DNA of 64,000 nt, taken from NCBI RefSeq assembly GCF_963583255.1, contig NC_084815.1:4281056-4345055 (forward strand), written 5' to 3'. Below the pieces are notes generated by a model. The model was not told where the DNA came from and did no database searches. It worked only from the letters and a program-made list of their open reading frames with translations. Both the position numbers and the translations under genes were made by a program. The first letter of the stretch is position 1. Every line of letters starts with the position of its first letter. The stretch is from Pyrus communis (Eukaryota > Streptophyta > Magnoliopsida > Rosales > Rosaceae). Positions 58,791-64,000 of this stretch are shown here, one piece after another.

Positions 58791-61569
58791 TAGATACTTT
58801 TACAGAATGTAGTTAGGATGACAATCGAACTCAAATTCCGCGCAGTTGTAGAACAATGCGCCGGATCTCGCTTTTCTTCTCATATTTCACCGTAATATTC
58901 ATCATCATCCCTAACTCGTCTTCAACACTCTGATTCACCATTCGACTTGTGAGTTGTGCCTAGTTGTAGGAGGTAGTTTAACACATGAAACACAGATGTA
59001 CGTTGCACTTCCTACAAGCATCTTTAGATGAATTTTATCGCAACCCTCCGCCGCAGTTATCACCCCATTCTTTGGAAAAGTAAGCGACATTTGTAACAAC
59101 TATAAGCGAATCCCCGTCATGCTGTCGATATGAGACGGTTCTGAGAGGAGTGCAAGTAAAGTGAATGAAGCCAGTTTCTAGGTAATTCAGCAAAAAGTCA
59201 TATAAAGTTGTGGTTATTGAATTCATTTTTTATACTCCTGTAACCGGTTTTTCTCCTAACGAAATTTACAAGGAAAGTTCACTGCCAACTGACATGTCAT
59301 GAAGAAAATTAAGAAAGACAAATTCTCTTCTCATAGATTATTCCTTCAATTCAATTTGGAAAGTCTTGAATTTTGGAGTAGTATTGCATGCAATGTTAAC
59401 GTCTTCTTACAAATGAAATTCCTAGAAAATTTAAAGTTAATTAATTCCCATATTAAATTTTGGTCTTGTCACACATGGTTTCTGGTTTGGCAGCAGTCAA
59501 TCTTCACTTTGTGAATTAAATAGATTGGTCACATTGTATAAAAACAATAGATTGGTCATCGGTCATATTCCTTTTATGGAGAACGATTCCTGGGTGCAAG
59601 AGTAAGTGGGACTTAATTAAGTTACAGGATCATTGACAATGTATATTATATGCACATTCTCTGTAGGGATTCCCATTTGTGTTTTTAGACTTTTTAGCCA
59701 AAATGGTTCCTGAGATTTGCATAACACATCACTTTGGTCCCTGAGATTGTCCATCATCCATTATTTTGGTCATTCTATTAAAAACTCCGTTAAGTGGTCC
59801 CATAGCTCATACTGGAAACTGAGATTTTTGGTAGGAAGTTTGGGCAATTTTTAAAGCTTTGTAACTCAATCGTTTCTTAACCAAATTCAGCCCATAATAT
59901 ATCAAAATGAAGATAGGAAGGTGTTGAACAAGATTATACATATTTGGAAGCCCAATGGTTGCTGGAGATGGTCAGAAAATAGCTTGAAATGTGACTGGTC
60001 CGTGGGAAAACTGTAAAACTCGCCGGAAACTGGGTAAACTTTAAACGTTCATAACTTCTTCAATACTCAACGAAATCAAGTAATTCAAAAACGAAAATCA
60101 TACTTCTCGATGCGACAAAGAGAATGGTACATTTTACGATGACTAACTTGCTATGGTTTGGCCGGAAAATAGCCTGAAAGGTGACTAGTCCTCGGGAAAA
60201 TTAGAAAAATCGCTAGAAACTTGGTAAACTGTTCGGGCAAGATTTCGGCCCTTGCACAGCTCCCCTGGGAGGTTGGAACTTGGGTGAATGTGTTGGTATC
60301 TGCTGACTTCTTGCTGCTTGGTATGCTACAAGAAGAATATAAAATTAGTTTTGAAAGGTGCCTTTGTCGGGCCTTAGGTATAGGCCTTAAGGCTCTCAAT
60401 CAAAACTAGCAAAAAGCTTGGCGTGCCACTGTTATCTCAGTATAACAGATATATAACATATTTGGTTTTAAGTTGATTACTTGCGCCCCAAGTTACTCAA
60501 ACTTCTTGTTATCAAAGGATTGTTGCAAATAGGTTAAGTCTGCCTTAAGTTCTTTTTCTTGCCTTGTAAACAAGGACTTGTAGTTCATGATCTTGTATGT
60601 TCGAATGAAGGGAGTCTAGAGCCCTTTAAACTATTTGCTTGATTCTAGGTTGTTCTTGATGAAAACAGGTTTCTTAAGTTAACCAGATCTGGATGAGAAT
60701 AGGACTCTTATGTAGAAAATAACCGGAAATAACTTGTATATTCTGAAATGTAAATTTAGATGACAGATCTACTAATTTAAAAGATAAACAAAGAGATTTG
60801 GCAAAGTTTTCACCTTGTCGGGTAAGGTTGAACTTCTTGCAACCACTTTTCTTAGAGTTCACAGAGGTTGTACACTAAAAATGGATGGATGGTAAATAGG
60901 TTTTACACTAGAGAAAAGATGGCTTTTCTAAGAAAACTATTATTAAAAGGACTGAATCTGGGTTGACTACAGCTTTTTCTAGGTACAAACTGGCTTGAGA
61001 GTAGAGTTTGTATGCTTTTTTTTGTTTGATTGGTTGAATGTTTTTATCTTTGTTGTCTTTTCTTCCCTTTATATGCGATCTGGCCTGACTGTCTGGGCTT
61101 TGTTCTTGGCCAAGGGTTCTCAGGGGTGGTGAGTCATCATATATTTACTGTAGTGTCACTACAAAGTGCTTTTTGGCTGATAATGAGTTGGTCTCTGTCA
61201 GATGTCACTTCGATCCTAGGCATATGGCCTATATCTTGGCTAAGAAAGCTTCAATTTGCTTTAGGCTTCGATGCTGGGCTTCGGGCAAATTCAATTTGTT
61301 TTGGTACCTTTGGGCTTTTCCTTATACAAGGCCCAATGTTTAAATATCAACCTAAATAATGCCCCCTTTAATCATTGTTAAGTCTGCAAACCAAGGCCTT
61401 AATGATGATTAAAACAAACTACATGTTTTTACTTGGGACTTGCACCACTTTAAACAACTATTTTTAAATAAACCTTTGCACTAACCCATGATCTCCAACA
61501 TTAACTAACTGCTTACTATATAATCCCCACTTAAGTTTCTCAACCAAATACCTTAGCAATTCTTATTCT
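58791..61569. other. Gene-free region with TE debris
   Basis: 59690-59830 has the 'TTTGGTCCCTGAGATT' words of a known kind of long-TIR MULE arm, without a detectable partner. 60430-61560 resembles untranslated retroelement leader DNA before the gene at 61677. 61578-61612 is a TTTCCAGAA repeat. No reliable exon was found. Confidence 0.4.
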
Positions 61570-61676
61570 TTGAGTTTCCAGAATTTCCAGAATTTCCAGA
61601 TTTTCCAGAACTCATTTACCTTTGCAGCTTTCCTTTGCCTTCGACCTTCTTCCATTTTCTTCCAAAAAATCATTCA

Positions 61677-63890
61677 ATGGCACTCAAGAATGTTCATTCT
61701 GCATGCGAATCTGGCTAGGGGATCGTCAACATGCACTTCCTACTTAATGGCCTTCATCGTCTTCGGGTAGGCCTGAACACGTCAATTTTCTTTGAAGAGG
61801 GATAAGTACACTCCCTTGGGCCTGCCTGGACTTCTAGAGTCCCAATTACTGTGGAGAATAACATGCCTAAAGCCAATTGGTTCACCCCCAACCCATACTC
61901 CGCCGAAGCTGGCATTTCCTTATCCAAATGGTTAACTTATCATCGAGACTTCCCTCTGATGAAAGATAAAGCTTAGTCATAGTGGGTGGATGTGTTGGAA
62001 CCCATCTGGAAGAAAAAGTGGATGACCAATGGTATCTACAAGCTCATTATGCTTTCCAAGACCATGGTGGTAGCCAAGCCTGAGCTTTTGAACACATCTC
62101 TCATATTTTGGAACACGTGGACCAACACATTTGACTTTTGAATGGGTCCCATGTCTCATACCATCCTTGATATGGCATAAGTTTTCGAGCTAAGGCCTTT
62201 GGGCTGGTGCATAGATGTGACCCACGACTGGTCTTTCCCTTCTTGCTCAACAGCTGAAGGTTCGGGCGACTCTAACTCCATTATTCGATTATAGTACACT
62301 CATTCGACCTTCAAGAGCTACGAGACTTCATTCACAGGCTTCATCCCGTTTTCTAAGAGTACCTTTAGCCCGCCATCTGCCACTACGAATAGGGATCATG
62401 ACCATATATACTTTTTGTTGTACTAGCTCATTAAGCATGTCTTCCCCAACAAATCCAATGAAGTGAAGTTGGAATGGATCCTACTGGTGGAGGCCCTTCA
62501 TTCCTTTGATGATATGGCTACGGGGCCATTTCTCCTTGCCCACCTCTACCACCTTTTATTCTAGATGACCAGAGGAGGACCTTTTGAAACTAACCTCAAT
62601 GGGCCAACTGGGATGGTCCAGTTATGGCTGCAGTGGTACTTACCTGAGCTTTGGGCACTTAACTTGGAGTTCCTTGAGGGAGTAACTTTAGCTCGTATCT
62701 TGGCCTAGGCATCCCCAACCAATCACTCAACATTCTCCTGCCTATGGAGAAGATGCTGATAGCTTCTGTAAGGAGAAGTTTGTGAGCTGCATCCAGCAAC
62801 AAGACTTGGCTCGGGGAATGCAGAGTGACCGCACGGGCTACGAGTGTGGGCTGGAAGTCTACCACCCCAACTTTTGTGTTAGGCAGTTGGGGTTCAAATA
62901 AGCCATTCCAGTCATATTCTTCGACTCAATGCATTGCAGAACCTTCTACTGCATTCGCTCTCCCTCAGAAGTCACATTTCGGGTAGCTCGGCGTAATCTC
63001 GAAGTGATGAGCAAGATTGCTTACAAGCTCGTGGCGTTGAATTTTGAGTGTACCTTATTATTTGCCACTTGGTGGGAGGCTAAGTGGTCGGAGAAATATG
63101 GGGAAGATCTCTTGGAGGCCCATAATCGTCTATTTGGGCAATTCTCCATCAAATCCTACCTTAGGCCGAATGAGCTCGAAAGCTGGAAGGAGATGATCTA
63201 CCAAAAGAACCAGCTTTTTCTAATAGGTATCCTCTAATGCTTTTCCTCTTATTTTATGATTATGTCTTCCACTAATCCTTATCTTGGTTAATTTTGAACT
63301 TGCAGTCCAAGGCAACACAGAAAAAGTGGACATCGGGCAAGAAGAAGAAGCTGCAGATGCCTTCGTCTTCCAAGAGGTTGCAAGATGAGAAGCTGGGTTC
63401 AGTCACGCAGCTAGCAACACTAAGGACACCTTCGAGCTGTTTAGAGATTTTGAGGGTTAAGCTGAGCCTGCAGTGAAGACTTAGGCACCCTGGCAGATAA
63501 GGGCGACCGTGGTAGATTCTTCTGAGTTCGAGCCCAAGGAGCAGCCTCAGCCTCAACTCTCTTTACCTGGTCCGCGGACAACTCCCACAAGGAAGAGGAC
63601 TAGGGCTCAAACTTCCAAAGCCTTTAAATTATTCAGATTCTCCCCTGCCCCTTCAGTTGAAGTAGACAGGAAAAAACAGAAGTCTTCAAGTAAGTAATCT
63701 TCTTTTCTTAGTCGTAGTTTCAATTTTTCTTAGGGCATGAGCTAATACCTCATTCTTTTTTGTAACTAGGGCTTACAGTGACCAAAAGACCTACCCCCAT
63801 TCCTGAAGAGGCATAGTCCGGAGGAGATGTCCATCCCAAGGATAAGGCAGTTCTTGATTCCATCCTTGAGGAGTTGAAGGTATAACCTCT
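61677..63890 (+). pseudogene. Plant mobile domain (PMD, aminotransferase-like) TE-type gene, stop-ridden
   Basis: From the ATG at 61677 one frame runs about 1 kb with recognisable PMD-type sequence (GPMSHTILDMA, FELRPLGWCIDVTHDWS, WLQWYLPELWALNLEFLEG). It is cut by stops at 61716, 61803, 61974, 61980, 62139, 62178, 62562 and 62706. A frame change follows near 62745, and 62929-63226 continues (RSPSEVTFRVARRNLEVMS...VALNFECT...WWEAKW). Intron signals persist: donor 63227, acceptor before 63306, donor about 63689, acceptor about 63770. A Lys/Ser-rich segment fills 63306-63690. PMD proteins occur in Gypsy and Mutator-type elements and in host silencing factors (MAIL1 family). The end lies beyond the window. 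Confidence 0.6.
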
Positions 63891-64000
63891 CTTTTAAATA
63901 CTATGTCACTTTTATAAAGTTTATCTCTTTTCACCCTTGTGCTAATTCTCTGTTTAAATGCTTGAAAATAGGACACTAGGGATGAAGGAATCCCTCAGTC

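Overview
This is nuclear DNA from a flowering plant. It is AT-rich, with GT-AG introns of about 80-790 bp and dense transposable-element (TE) debris. The Cassandra-type 5S-carrying element, the common short inverted-repeat elements and the protein family types resemble apple or pear (Rosaceae, Maleae). That species guess is inference from recall, not from a search.

Four host genes are well supported. (1) A TRICHOME BIREFRINGENCE-like wall-polysaccharide O-acetyltransferase (25200-27861, +, five exons, 617 aa). (2) A NUDT23-type Nudix hydrolase (37670-40418, +, seven coding exons, 302 aa). (3) A cation-diffusion-facilitator of the MTP5/MTPC2 type (49660-53287, +, ten exons, 394 aa). (4) An intronless L-type lectin receptor kinase, closest to LecRK-S.5 (54817-56790, -, 657 aa). 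Products act in the Golgi/wall pathway, probably the plastid (FAD/ADP-ribose turnover), Golgi zinc loading and plasma-membrane signalling. They do not form one pathway, but TBR/TBL1, MTP5 and LecRK-S.5 may be a remnant of an ancestral gene order.

Most of the rest is mobile DNA. Layout: 0.75-0.88 kb MITE; 2.18-5.12 kb PIF/Harbinger derivative with its transposase domain deleted; 5.17-5.92 kb MULE-like element; 6.5-7.5 kb non-coding part of a large Gypsy element; 8.0-11.6 kb LTR-flanked non-autonomous element with a hairpin repeat array; 11.6-14.8 kb tandemly duplicated AT-rich block; 15.2-16.5 kb MITEs and a MULE-like foldback; 18.2-20.3 kb badnavirus-like endogenous pararetrovirus fragment; 21.53-22.17 kb complete Cassandra TRIM; 22.36-23.49 kb long-TIR MULE with foreign-looking cargo; 29.3-34.6 kb decayed Ty1/copia on the minus strand; 35.4-37.5 kb array of Harbinger relics; 42.86-49.52 kb Harbinger element carrying a second Harbinger element and a solo Cassandra LTR; 57.6-58.8 kb another Gypsy non-coding region; 61.7 kb to the end, a stop-ridden plant-mobile-domain gene.

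Element borders are supported directly by target-site duplications in several cases: 3-bp TAA/TTA for Harbinger, 9-bp for MULEs, 5-bp for Cassandra. Harbinger elements end within 200 bp upstream of the start codons of both the Nudix and the MTP genes. I saw no tRNA, genuine rRNA gene or CRISPR.
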